NCBI GenBank assembly: GCA_048213135.1
Contig: PS015047.1
Coordinates: forward strand, 36,165-98,063
Direction of reading: 5' to 3'
Origin: Reclinomonas americana ATCC 50394
Taxonomy: Eukaryota; Jakobida; Jakobea; Jakobida
Length of the DNA stretch: 61,899 nt
Shown here: positions 45,488 to 56,762 of the stretch, in pieces
Numbering within the stretch: position 1 is the stretch's first letter
Layout of the letters: each line of letters starts with the position of its first letter
Translations under genes and position numbers: made by a program
The notes under the pieces: generated by a model
What the model was told of the DNA's origin: nothing
Databases searched by the model: none
The model's input: only the letters and a program-made list of their open reading frames with translations

Positions 45488-46265
45488 GGTTGGCGTGCGA
45501 GATGGAGAAGAGGCAGAAGGTGAGAGGGGGGACGTCGATGCAAACTCGACCAACAATATTAATACTGGAGTTCGTTTCTGCCGACATTGCAAGACAGGAT
45601 TTGTATCAACATATACCCACCGACAGCAAAAGCAAGTCAAGTGCCTGCGGAGAGTGCAGCGATCGATGTGCTTGGAGAGCTCGACACACGCACGCGCGCG
45701 AGAAAGATTCACGAATTCGAAAACAGGACCATCGTGCAGGCGCGCGATCGGCATTCGAGCTTGCAAACCTCAGCATACTGCACTCACATTGATGGCGCAC
45801 CAACAGACGCTCTCCCTGAGCGAACGCGAGGCCGAGGAGCCGGACATGTCCGCGCATGCAACAACACACCTGCAGCACGCACTCGCCCATCGTTCGACGC
45901 ACTGCACACCTGCATGCCTCTCTCTCTCCTCTCTTACACACACAAGCGATGACCGCCAGCCAGCCAGTCTCATACGACGAGAAACAGCGCACAAAAACGA
46001 TCGATATCAATCTCCCGCCAATCATTCAAACCACAGTGTGTGAGAGAGATAGAGAGACTCTGTGCGAGTGCGTGTTTGTGTGTGCGCTCTTTCTGTTCAT
46101 CCGTGTGAGCGCGTCACAGTGACTGTTGCTGTGCGTGAGGAACAACACACACACTGCAGCAGCAGCAGTCGACCTCCACTTCTGCATTCTTCCGCACGCA
46201 CACGCACGCGTGGAGAGCCTTCCACGTGCTCCACTGAGTGTGCGTGAGAGAGAGACAGACACAAC
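45488..46265. promoter_or_regulatory. Divergent intergenic region
   Basis: 778 bases between the start codons of the secreted protein (minus) and the acylated protein (plus). It contains several short CA, CG and GA microsatellites, including a stretch rich in CACACG and GCGCGC. Open frames are short and low in complexity. No TATA box or conserved box identified. Confidence 0.4.
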
Positions 46266-49200
46266 ATGGGCGCAGGTTGCTGTCGAGCATGCTGTGTGGA
46301 GGTACGCTCACTGCATGCATGCATGATTCACTCTCTCTCTTTAACACACTCACTCACTCACTTCTCTCGCTGCTCAGTCGAGCCACGACAGACTTCGACA
46401 AGTGGCGACCAAGGCCGACCGCGTTCCGCCCACTGGCCTCACAGGCAACTCCTTTGTGGGAGCAGCCTCACCTGCGCACGCACATCACCAGCAACAAGCA
46501 GCAGGCAATGGAGGAGCAGGAGGAGGAGGAGGCAACGTGCGAGTCAGCATCAGCTCTGCCTTCTTCGCCGACGACTCTGCCCTCGGCTTCCAGGTGCCCA
46601 CGCGCGCACGACATAGCATGGTTGTGGAGAACGCAGAAGAGCTCGCAGCAATGGTGCAGGCACAACGCGCATCGTCGCCCATGTCTCCACAAATGGCGCA
46701 GGTGTTGCATAAGCAGCTGTTGCTGGCGGGAGCTCCATCGCCTCCTCAGCAGCAGCAACAGCAGCGACCATTGTCTCCGCAGTCGCTCATGTCGAACTCG
46801 TCGTCAATGAGCAACAGCAGTGGCGGAGGAGCAGTCATTGGAGGGATGCAGTCGACGGCGAATGGTCACAAGGCGACGCTGTGTCTGTTGGTGTTCAAGC
46901 ATCCGCCGCCCGTGCCGATGATTGGCGATGAGGAGCTGGAGGCGGTGTTGAGTCGGTTGCCGCCGAGGCCAGCGGCGACGCTGGTCAAGCGTGTGGCCAC
47001 CACCATGCGTGTGTTGCAGGAGAAGTTCATCAGCGCGGATGATTTGTGTTGGATCTTGCGACGTGTGTTGGCGGAGCCCGTGGAGCCTGCTGTCGTGAAT
47101 GCGCGGGTGGCGGGTGTGGTGGCCGAGGCTGCCGCAGCGAGGGGTGGTGGCGGCGGTGGCAATAGCCTCACGGGAAGTCTGGCCGAGGACTTTGAGTCGT
47201 GCGAAGATGCCGATGTCGATTTGTATGATGTCCACCTGGACATGGACGAGGGTGCCGAGGGAGAAGATTGGGGCCCGCCAGCGGGAGCGAAGGCGGGGGA
47301 GGAGGAGGCGGCGGCGGAGGCTGTTATTGCTCCCCCGCCGCACTCGGCACAGGCTTCCGCCGCCACACGACCTCGCCCGCCGCCACCGCCTCCATCCGTG
47401 CCGCTCCTCGCCATCCCGGCGGCGCAACCAGAGGCCGGTGCCACAACAGCAGCAGCAGCAGCAACAGCGGCCGCGCCGGTGGTGGAATCAGCATCGAGGA
47501 GGATTGTGATGGACAACGAGAACCGGCCGGCCTCCAACGAGGCAGTGGAAGAGGTGCAAGTGTCGGAGTTTGGCTCGGCAATGGAGCTCGGCTCGCCAAT
47601 GAGCGAGACGGAGGCGCGGGGTGCCGACGGGCGGAGCTCAGCCGCGTCGAGCAGTGTGTTTACCGAGGCCCTGGAGGCTGGCGATGGACGGAGCTCGGTG
47701 ACCTCCAGCAATGCCTTTACCGACGCGCCGGCCGAGTCCGACGTGATGTTCACGCCGGCGGTGCAGCCGGAGCCGCTGCCGTCGGTTGATGCGAGCGTGC
47801 CAGCACCGCAAGCCGCGGCACCGCCGTCGCGCCCTCCGTTGCCGCCCATTGAGGATTTGCAGGCCGCCGCCGCCGCCGCCGCCGCATACTTGTTTGCGCC
47901 GATCGGCTCGGACGCCTCCGCTTCCGCTTCCCTGGCCGGCACGACGAGCGAAATGCAGTCGCCGATGGTGCAGGAGAAGTTGCCGTTCCCCGACCAGGAG
48001 GACGAGCAACAGCCGCCACCACCAGCGCAAACGACGACAACGACGGAGGAGGAGAAGAAGGAGGAGGAGGAGAAGAAGAAGAAGGAAGAGGAGGAAGACG
48101 AAGAGGACGATTTCGGTCTCGCCGGCAGCGACGAAGACGGGGAGGATCAGCTGTACACGGCGGCCACGGCCACCATGGCCACACCGCGCGATTTCGTGGT
48201 CAAGGTGCCGGAGCGCGGTGCGCTGCCCAGGCTCAACTCGAACGGACCATCTTCGCAGCGCTCGGGCGCGTCTGCCAATCGCATTGTGCGCTTCCAGCAG
48301 GAGCCTGTGGGCGTGCGAATGGCGGTAGAGGGCGTCTTGCAGGAGACCACTCCGGCCGAGTTGCAGATGGCGCGCTCGCCAACACCGTCGCCCGCCACGT
48401 CGCCAGACAATGTGCCGTCGCCCGACGGCTCACCCGCACGCCTGCCGTGGGACGAAGATGACGGCGAAGACAACGGTGTCACCCCGGCCTTGCGCGAGTC
48501 CGTTCTCGCCGCCGCTCGCTTCTTTGGCGCCCGCGTGGCTGACCCGGAGAACTTGTCGCGGGTGAGTGGGGCAGAGAAACACGAGAGAGAGGGGAGAGGG
48601 AGAGAGAGACGCGCGCGAGAGCAAAGCCGAGAGGAGGAAGCTGTGAGTTTCTGAGGAAGATGAGGAAGATCATCTTGCTTATTGTCTTCCACTTCCCCCC
48701 TTCCCCTCCCCTCCCTCTCTCACAGGTGCTCATGGTGGTTCCCACGGAGCTGCACGCGGCCGTGTGGCACGAGATGGAAGACCGTGGCGTGGCCCCGATG
48801 CATCCGCTCACCTTCCAGCGCTTCTCCAGCGCCGTCAGCGTGCACGCGCAGCACCTCCTCAACGCGCACACCACCGACGTGACGCCCGAGGGCATCGCGC
48901 GTGCACTGCGCGCCAGCGCTCCCCGCAACGCCCAACAGCAGATCAGCAAGGCCCTCGAGCGACACCGCTTCACGTGCCGCCAAGTGGCGACGTTGCTGGT
49001 GAGCTCGGCCGACGTGACCATTCGCCGCGAGCTGCGCGACCACCTGGTGGTGATCGACCCGCAGAACCTCAACGTCGTCCTCAGCGTGCTGGCCTCGCAC
49101 CCGCAGTTTGGCGAAACCGTCAAGCACACGTGGGAGATGTTTGTGCAGCTCATGTCGCACGCGAGTGACCGGGTCTACCGACCGTCCGCGTGGGTCGACG

Positions 49201-49271
49201 AGCACAGGGCCATGTACCCGAAGAAGAGCGAACGCAAGTCGGTCAACATCCAGATCGTCGTCGACGAGTAA
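46266..49271 (+). CDS. Putatively N-myristoylated/palmitoylated protein with low-complexity middle
   Basis: Three exons: 46266-46301, 46378-48561 and 48726-49271; 921 residues. Exon 1 encodes only MGAGCCRACCVE, a textbook dual-acylation signal (Gly2 for myristate, four cysteines for palmitate), so the protein is probably at a membrane. The middle is rich in Ala, Pro, Gln and Glu and holds two near-repeats, DGRSSAASSSVFTEALEAG and DGRSSVTSSNAFTDAPAES. Two helical segments look globular: LSRLPPRPAATLVKRVATT near residue 200, and the C-terminal 180 residues (ending SVNIQIVVDE), whose FTCRQVATLL, LRDHLVVIDPQN and PQF pattern resembles the DUF4476 type of helical repeat. Function unknown. The next gene starts 57 bases after the stop. 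Confidence 0.8.
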
Positions 49272-49328
49272 TGAACTTAAAGAAGAACAAAGGACAAGTC
49301 CCATTGCTTGCGATCAGTCTAAACAAAC

Positions 49329-52300
49329 ATGGAAGATGCGCTGCAACAGTTGCTCGTCACTGGAAGCAAGAGAGGCCTGTGTGCTGTCACACACTCTCTT
49401 TCTCTCTCTCACACTCACTCACTCTCTCACACACACACAGAGAGTCAAGTTCCGAGCTTACTGGAGGCCGTCTGGGCTGCAGCTCGCAGTGAAGGCGACA
49501 CATGGCATCGCCTGTTGCTGTTAATGTGTGAGAAGGTGAGCAATAAGCTCACTGACTGTGAGAGAAAGAGACACTGATCTCTCTCAGTTCCTCCGAGAAT
49601 CGAAACGAGTGCGACGACTGTTGCTGGTGAGAGCCCTGCAGGCACTCGATCACATGCTGTCCTCTGTCAGTGGAGACAGGTTGGTGCCTCTCTCTGTCTC
49701 TCACACTCTCACAATCAAAGAAGGCCCTCATCTGACACAACTGAGCAACAGCAGTCAGTGTTGTTGGATGCAATCGACCATGCAATCAGTGCTCACCTCG
49801 TCTTCTGTGGACAACACTCGTGCGTGCATGGTGGTTGCGTTGACTGCGGGCGAGTGTGCGCGACTGGTGTGCCTCCATCATCAACAAGGGGAGGAGACTG
49901 CACCAGTGGCAGCAGCAGCAGCAGCAGTGCAGAGTGTGCTGACTGTGTTCATGTCACTGGTGCCATCGCTCGTCCACTGTGCGACACGACACAGGTACTT
50001 CCATGCAGTTGATCGTGTTCTTTTTTCGAGTTGTTGTGGTTGGTCATACTGTGTTGACGCGACAGTGTGCTTGTGTCGGCTGAGCGACAGCCGACGCGAG
50101 TGTCGGTGGAGGCACTGGATGCTGTGTGGTGGATGGTGTATGCGGCGTCGTGTGATGCTGCTGCTGCGTCGCGTGTGTGGCAGTGGGCGTCGTCGCTGCG
50201 TGCGGCACTCGGCGTGCTGCAGGAGGTTGCGTGCAGAGGCCGTGTTGGTGAGCTCGCTGGTGGCTGATGTTGTGTGTGNNNNNNNNNNNNNNNNNNNNCC
50301 CCCACGCACCAGCCTGCCACTCGTGACGATTGTCGCGCTCCGCCAGGCCATCCGCCTCCGCCCTTTGCTGCAACCGCACCACCGTATCACACGACTCCAC
50401 CACGCCCTGCAAGCCGCGGAGAAACNNNNNNNNNNNNNNNNNNNNGGAAAGAAGAAGGAAGAGAGTGTGTGCTTATTGGTGGCGTCCTCACACTTGTGCA
50501 GCCGTGGAGGAGGCACAGCAGTGGTTTGCGTCTCGCATGCGTCTGTTTAGCTTGTGCTTGGTGGAGAATGCGGCGTCGGTGCGACCGCTGCGTGGCACGA
50601 GTCGCGAGTATGTGGGCTCGTTGATTGTGTCAGTGTCTGTTGCGTGGCGGGTCAAAGTTCGTGCATTGCCTTCTCTCTCTCATACTTCGTTGTCGGAGGC
50701 AGGCGCGACTCGAGGACGATATTGAGGGCGAGTCGGAAGACTCGTCGGCCGGCATTCAAGAGGAAATTGTGTGCCTGCTCACATGCGTCTGCCTGGTGTT
50801 GGGTGCTGTCGGACAGGCCACGGCGACTGCCATGCTGCAAGAGGATGGTCAGATGCAACAGGCTCTACTGCAGCTGCTGCCTGGCTTGGTGCGTGCGCGT
50901 CGTGTGCCAGCCTGTTCTCACCTTGCACTCACCCCTCGCGCCCGTTAGATGACACACGGCAACGACGCGGTGGTGGATGTGGCCTCGCAGTTGCTGCACG
51001 CCGCGCTGCCGTCGTTTGATCGTGCAGCACGCGAGTTCATGGTGCAGCAGTTGCTGGAGACGCTGGATGAGAAGGACAAGGCGTCGCGCATGGCGTCTGT
51101 GTTCCTCGCCGAGTATGCCGTCCTGTTTCGTGGCCAGCCATGTTACCTTTTCTTGCACAGCCTTCGTCTCACTCGCCACACGCAGAGACAAGGACCTGGT
51201 GCTGCCGGCGGTGTTTGCCCGCCTGGACTCTGACAAGCCGCAAGTCCGCCGCAACGCGTTGTCGGTCGTGGAACGGCTGTGTGACCTCAACGTGCATGTG
51301 CTGCAGGACGATGCAGAGCTGAGGTTTGATTGCAGGGACACTTCCCTCCGCTTCCTCACGCGTCTCACCGCACTCTGCCGCCGCACAGCAATCGCTTGTG
51401 TGACCTGCTCGTTCGCCGACTGAGCGACGAGGACCTGTCGTCGCGAACCGCCACGTCGCGGGTGTTTTCCGTGGTTGGTGAGTGGACCATCATCATCGTT
51501 GACGAGAAGCGTGTGTGCTCACGCCTTCCTCTTTGCGGTGCCGTAGAGCCCGAACGCAGTCTGCCACCAGTGACGCGCGCACTGACAGCGCGCGATGAGC
51601 GAACACGTGCGGCGGCCGAGCGAGCGTTTGTGGCGATCATGTCGAGCAATCCGTACACGGATCAGGCGATCAGCACACTGCTGGAGGTCTTGAGGTTGGT
51701 ATCCAGCTCTGTGGACTTCCTTCGTGTTGCAGCGGGGTCACTCATTCCTTCTTGACAGCGCTGATGCCACCGTCTCCACCGTCTCCAGTGGAACGGAGGC
51801 ACCTCGCTCACCAGCGCAGATTGGCAAGAATCCGACGGCGGCGGCAACGAGTGTGGCTGCCGAAATCACACCGTCGCAGCGACTGCTGGAGCGCGTAGTG
51901 CGTCTCACGGATCAGTGGATTGGCAAGGTACGCTTCATGAACTTGTGGCACGTTTCCTTCTCGCCGCCTTGGCTGACTAGTGCGGTGCAGATGGATCCTG
52001 CGACACTGAACGCGGTGGCGGTGGAGACGTGTCGAGTGATTCTGTCGCGCCCGAACCACCCCGCCGCTGTCTCCTTCCTGTCGAGTGCCTCGTCACATCT
52101 GTTCCCACGCACATTGGCGCACGTACTCCCGCTGCTGGTCGGCCACATGGCGCGCGAGAAACCGTACGTGCGGTTGGGAGAGGGGGGAAACGGAGGCTTT
52201 GCTGTCTGACGACGTAGTGTGTGCAGTGTGACCGAATCCTATGTGGCGTCGCTCCGTGCTCTTGACGAGGACGACTTTCATCGTGTGTTCACGTTTGCTC

Positions 52301-53743
52301 GGCTCAGTCCGTTGCTGGTGTTGCGGTCGTTGCCAGTGAGCGCCCTGCGTGACCCGCTGCTCGCGGCACAGTGTGAGGAAGATCTTGTGCGACTTGCTGG
52401 TAAGTTCGTGGACCTTGAATGCCTGTGCTCTTGCTCATTAATCTGGTGTACAGCGTGTCTGCGTGAGCGCATGCACAACATCCTCGAGGGTCGCGAGGTG
52501 CGGAAGCTGGCTGCTGAGGGTCTCGCCCGATTGCCAGCTGCCTTGGTGCTCGATCAGGTCTTGCAATTCATCGAGGTGCGTGAACCCAACAAGTTTCGCG
52601 ACTCGATACTTCTCTTGTCCTCACTTTGCATGACACACAAAGGAGACGAGCGCTGAATCCGATCTGGAACTCGTCAAGTTGCACCTGTATGTGGCGTGTT
52701 GCATGCTCAACTATCATCAGTCGCTATGTGGCGACGGAGGCGAGCAGGAGACCACTGCACAGCGTCGACTCGTGCATGCACTGATCCGCCTGCTCGACCT
52801 CCCGCGTGTCAGTTGCGAGAAGGTATCATGTGCACTTTTGTGCCAACGCATCTAACACACCGTGTTTGCAGGCGAGCAAGTGGAGAATCTGCATCGTGGT
52901 GTCATTGACTGCCTGTCGTTGGTTGCCGCTGTCCAGTTGGATAGCCTAAAGAATCCAGTCGTCTTGGAGCCGCCGCCGCCGCCGAGGGAGGAGGAGAGCC
53001 ATCGCCCGGTTATTGAAGGTGCTTTTTCACGACATATTTCCTTTATTTCCTTCCCGCCTGAGACTCTCGCGCTGCAGAAATCGAGACCCCTATGCCCACA
53101 CAATCGGCATCCTCCTCATCGTGGCTGTTGGAGGAACTGCTCTCCTCCATCACGACGTCGGCAAGCTCGCCGTGGTCATCGTATGCCTTGCCAGTGGTCG
53201 CCGCACTGCTCCCGCGCGTGTCCCTCGCTACGGCACTGAAACTCTTCTCTCGCCTGCACTCGACGCTTGTCGATCTGAGCGCAAACACACATACAGCGGT
53301 GCCACTCCGCATCGCTGCACTGAACGTTGCGTGGCTTAACCCCGCTCGTGTCTCTGTGTGGCGTCTCACTCTGCGCCTCTCGTGCAGACCCTCTTCCACT
53401 TTATCATGCGCGTCAAGGAGAGCGCGTACGCCTCTGCTGTCGCCCTTCTCACCGTCGCCGTGGACTGCACACAAGACCCGCAAGCAGAGGCAAGCATCAC
53501 CTGCATTATCCAACTTCATACACGCTATCCTTTCTCACCTTTTCCTATTTCCAGGTCCGCATGGCTGCCGTAAAACTCATCGGCAGCATCATTGGCACAT
53601 GCGTCAATGCTCTGGAACGCACACCGGCACTAGTAGAGCGCACTCAGCGCACTCTACAGTCGCTGGCGCAAGCCGACGAGTCGCGTGCAGTTCGCAGCTT
53701 AGCCGAGAGCCTGTCCTCTGCCGTGTCCTCTCATTCTTCATGA
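49329..53743 (+). CDS. HEAT/armadillo-repeat protein (multi-exon)
   Basis: The proposed start is MEDALQQLLVTGSKRG at 49329. Early exons encode PSLLEAVWAAARSEGDTWHR and FLRESKRVRRLLLVRALQAL (49588-49679). Later exons include VVDVASQLLHAALPSFDRA, DKPQVRRNALSVVERLCDLN, TARDERTRAAAERAFVAIMS, EGREVRKLAAEGLARLP, and the last, VRMAAVKLIGSIIGTC, ending in TGA at 53741-53743. These paired helices with conserved D/R positions are HEAT repeats. About 1,200 residues, so a large scaffold; I cannot tell which of the many HEAT families it belongs to. Two 20-N gaps (50279, 50426) interrupt it, and exon boundaries between 49700 and 50700 are uncertain. Confidence 0.65.
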
Positions 53744-53888
53744 ACGACTCGGTTGGTTCATTTTTCTTCATTGCATCGTGTGGAGAGGAGGAGAAGACAG
53801 AGCAGTGGTGTGTGTGTGTGTGTGTGTGTGTGCATTTCCTCTTTGTGTTTGTCCGAGTGTGTCTGTGTCTGTGTCTCTGTCTCCCTGA
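53744..53888. promoter_or_regulatory. 145-bp spacer between tandem genes
   Basis: The spacer holds a TG microsatellite (53807-53831) and TG/TC-rich sequence between the HEAT gene stop and the next start codon. The 3' end of one gene and the promoter of the next must share it. Confidence 0.5.
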
Positions 53889-56737
53889 ATGAGTGCTGCT
53901 TCGGAGCACTCTGCGCTGCTTGCCTTTGCGCGCTCGTGCTTTTCCGAGTGGTCACTGCAAGAAGTGTGCGACTCCAATGCCTTTCCCTGTGACAAGACAC
54001 TGTTCATGTCATTGGTGGCCGACTTGGTGAGTGTGAGTGTGTGTGAGTGAGAGAGAGAGAGAAAGGGCACTTTTGTGTGAGGTTCAAGTGGGCAATTGCG
54101 GGAAATCGTGACTCATCACTTCGTGTTCGGAAATGTTTGTCCGCAGCGTCGGTGTGAGGAGGCGGCGAGTCGGATCGACGAGGTGGCGGAGCGAGGACGA
54201 GGGTACGTGCGCGTGTTCATAAGGAGCAATTGTTGTTTCTCACAAGCGTCATGGGTTGCAGGTTGCGCGAGGGAGCCAATTTTCAGCTGCTGTCCAAGCC
54301 GGCGCAGAGCCGACGACTGTTGCCGCTGACGATTGAGGAGATTTGGGTGCGCTGCGAGTCGCTGGATGGCGCAACATCGGTGTTGCGCGACATGGCGGAG
54401 GAGGCGTTCTCGGAGGCTGTGGTTCGGTCGCGTGGTGCACTCGGACTGGCCACCAATCGGCGCAGCGGGCAACGACACTCGCGCCGCCTGCGCCAGGAGA
54501 AGAGTGCAGCACATTTGCGGCGACCCTCCAAGCTGCAAGACTCGGTGGTGTATTCAAGGAACACGGTCCATCAGGCCCTCGTGCTGTGTGCGTTTCTCGG
54601 CTTGCTGCAGCATCAGCTGTTCGAGCGACTGTTGGCCGTGGCGAGTCGCTCAGGTCTGCGGAAGCACGCTGTCCTCTCTCTCTCTCTGTGTGTATCACCT
54701 CCCTCACTTGTTGCGAACAGCAGGCCCCACATTGGCGACGGCAGTCAAGCGCCTGGACAAGCACCTGCACAATGCGTGCGTTCTGCTGCCCTCCCGCCGT
54801 TTCTCTCGTGGGTGTTTTTGGGTCATCTGACTTGTGCGCAGACTGCTGCGTGCTCTCGATGGTGCCTCGTCAATGGCAGTGCCGACGTCGGTGTGCATCG
54901 CCAGCTTCCTGGAGGGCGTGGTGTATCCGCCCGGCACCGTGCGATCGCCCAAGAGTGCAGTCGCAGACGCCGCTGGTCTGCCGCCACCCGACGCTCAAGT
55001 ATTGCGTGCCGTCTCGTCCGAGTTGCACGCGCACTTGACCAAGCTGGCGGCCGCTGCATGGCCGCAGGTGTGCATGTAAGCAAAGATGTTCACAGCTGTG
55101 CTCTATGGTTGACCGCTCTCCATCATGCAGATCCGCGACAACCTGCCGAGGCTGGCGGCGTTCGCCGAGCAGCAGGGTTACTTTTCTCCCACCTCCAGCG
55201 TGCCGCGGTTTCCCGGTCGCAAGTTGCGCAGGCTGGGCGGGTGAGAATTGTGTACTCTTTGAAACTCATACGTGTCACGCAGGAGAGCCAGTGCAGTGGA
55301 ACGAGGCTTTCTGCTCGTTCTCGGAACACTTGTGGGCAACGGTGGCTTTCTCGGTTTGTCAGAGGCTTGGGTTCTCTCACTCACGCCTCCACTTCTTTTC
55401 TCACCAGTTCGTGGCACAGATCTCGTGCATCGCTGCGAGGATGCGCATGCAGTTGAACGGGTGCTTGTCTCGCTGCGCCAGTGGGATCGACGGCTGTGCA
55501 TTCCCATGGTTGGCGACTCGTCGTGCTTAATATCCATTGTGACTTGCTGCTGACTTTTTGCTGGTGCACCGCTGCAGCTCCACCAGTTCTCCCAATTGTG
55601 TGCGTCGCATCTGGACCGCGTCTTCCGCCCCAATCCGGTCACCGAGGCGCTGGAGATCGACGTGGCCATGTTGCCTCTCGACGTGGTCGTTGTGCTGCTG
55701 ACGGTGCAGTTGGACGCGTGTGGCGCCGTGTGCATGGAGTTGCGTGCGTGGGGCGGCAACGGAAGTGGTCAATTAACGCTGACTTGTCATCTGTCTCTGG
55801 CAGTGGTGACGCTGTGGAGCAACCGCCAGTGTCGCCCTGGGATTCCGAGAGGGTGGAGGAGATGGAGGCTGAATGCAGTGAGAATGTGGCGCCGGAGGGC
55901 GTGTTTGCCGGCAGCTCTCGGCGAAGGTGAGGACCGCTGCCTTCCAAAGCACTCTTACATCCTGCCTCACTACCCATCAGAGTGCGCCCTGCGCAACCAG
56001 TTGACGCGGACATGGAACCGCCGGAGTCCAAGCGTCGACGAGTGGGCGAATTGGTCTCCGTGTGCGAAGCCACTGTCTGTGAAGGCCCACCACAACCCAT
56101 GGCCCGGTCGCCGCCGCCACCACCACCTCCGCCACCACCCATACCGAGTCCGCGAATGGCGACACAAAGCCGCGTGGTGCTGCTGGAGGTGTGTCTTTCA
56201 CTCCTGCATTGTCTTTCGTTGCCCGACGCTGACGCCTGCTGTGGTGCATGCAGGGCCCGAGTGCCAACTCGGCGCTGGTGAGCACAGTGCAAGTGGGCGA
56301 GTGGGAGAATGGTGCTTCCTCGGGTGCGCTGGTTGCCCCCGTCGATGAGGCAGCCGCACCGTCGCACCGTCGCTGGCAGGTGTGTGCGGCCACATGATTG
56401 TTGCCTCGCACTGAAGGCTCACGTCTCCTGCTCCAGCTTCTGTGCACGTTGTCGAGCACACTGGACTGCGGCGTCACTGTCGACGGAGTGCACGTCACGT
56501 ACCAGTTTCCAGGCGCAGATCCGTGCTCGATCACGCTGCCGGTGCGAGTGGCACTTGACTGCGGTCACCGATCTGCTGCGCAGGCTTGTCGTTTCTCGCA
56601 AATCAATGTCAATGGCAGCTCCGATGGGCTGACAATCATCATTCTGCACACAGGTCGACTACAGCACACTGGTGAATGGAGCCGGCACACCACGCGTTAC
56701 TTGCACGTGGCAGTGGCGGTTGGAAGAAGAACAGTGA
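53889..56737 (+). CDS. Unrecognised helical protein with proline-rich region and basic NLS-like motif
   Basis: Exon 1 (53889-54026, 46 codons) begins MSAASEHSALLAFARSCFSE. Following exons encode CEEAASRIDEVAERGRG, then a long exon from about 54263 with LLPLTIEEIWVRCESLDGA and VHQALVLCAFLGLLQHQLFE. Later come TSVCIASFLEGVVYPPGTV, NLPRLAAFAEQQGYFSP, LEIDVAMLPLDVVVVLLTVQ, a basic ESKRRRVGE motif, a run of about 12 prolines, and a C-terminal beta-rich domain (VDGVHVTYQFPGADP, QINVNGSSDGLTIIIL). The last exon ends LEEEQ with TGA at 56735-56737. The architecture suggests a nuclear scaffold or complex subunit, but no family is recognised. Boundaries between 55250 and 55600 are uncertain. Confidence 0.6.
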
Positions 56738-56762
56738 ACTGAAAAAATATAGCACAAACAAT

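Noticed and set aside
44903-45766. A 287-codon minus-strand frame over the small secreted protein gene
   Set aside because: It is in the wrong frame for most of its length; the three-exon model has better splice sites, a signal-like N-terminus and an in-frame stop.
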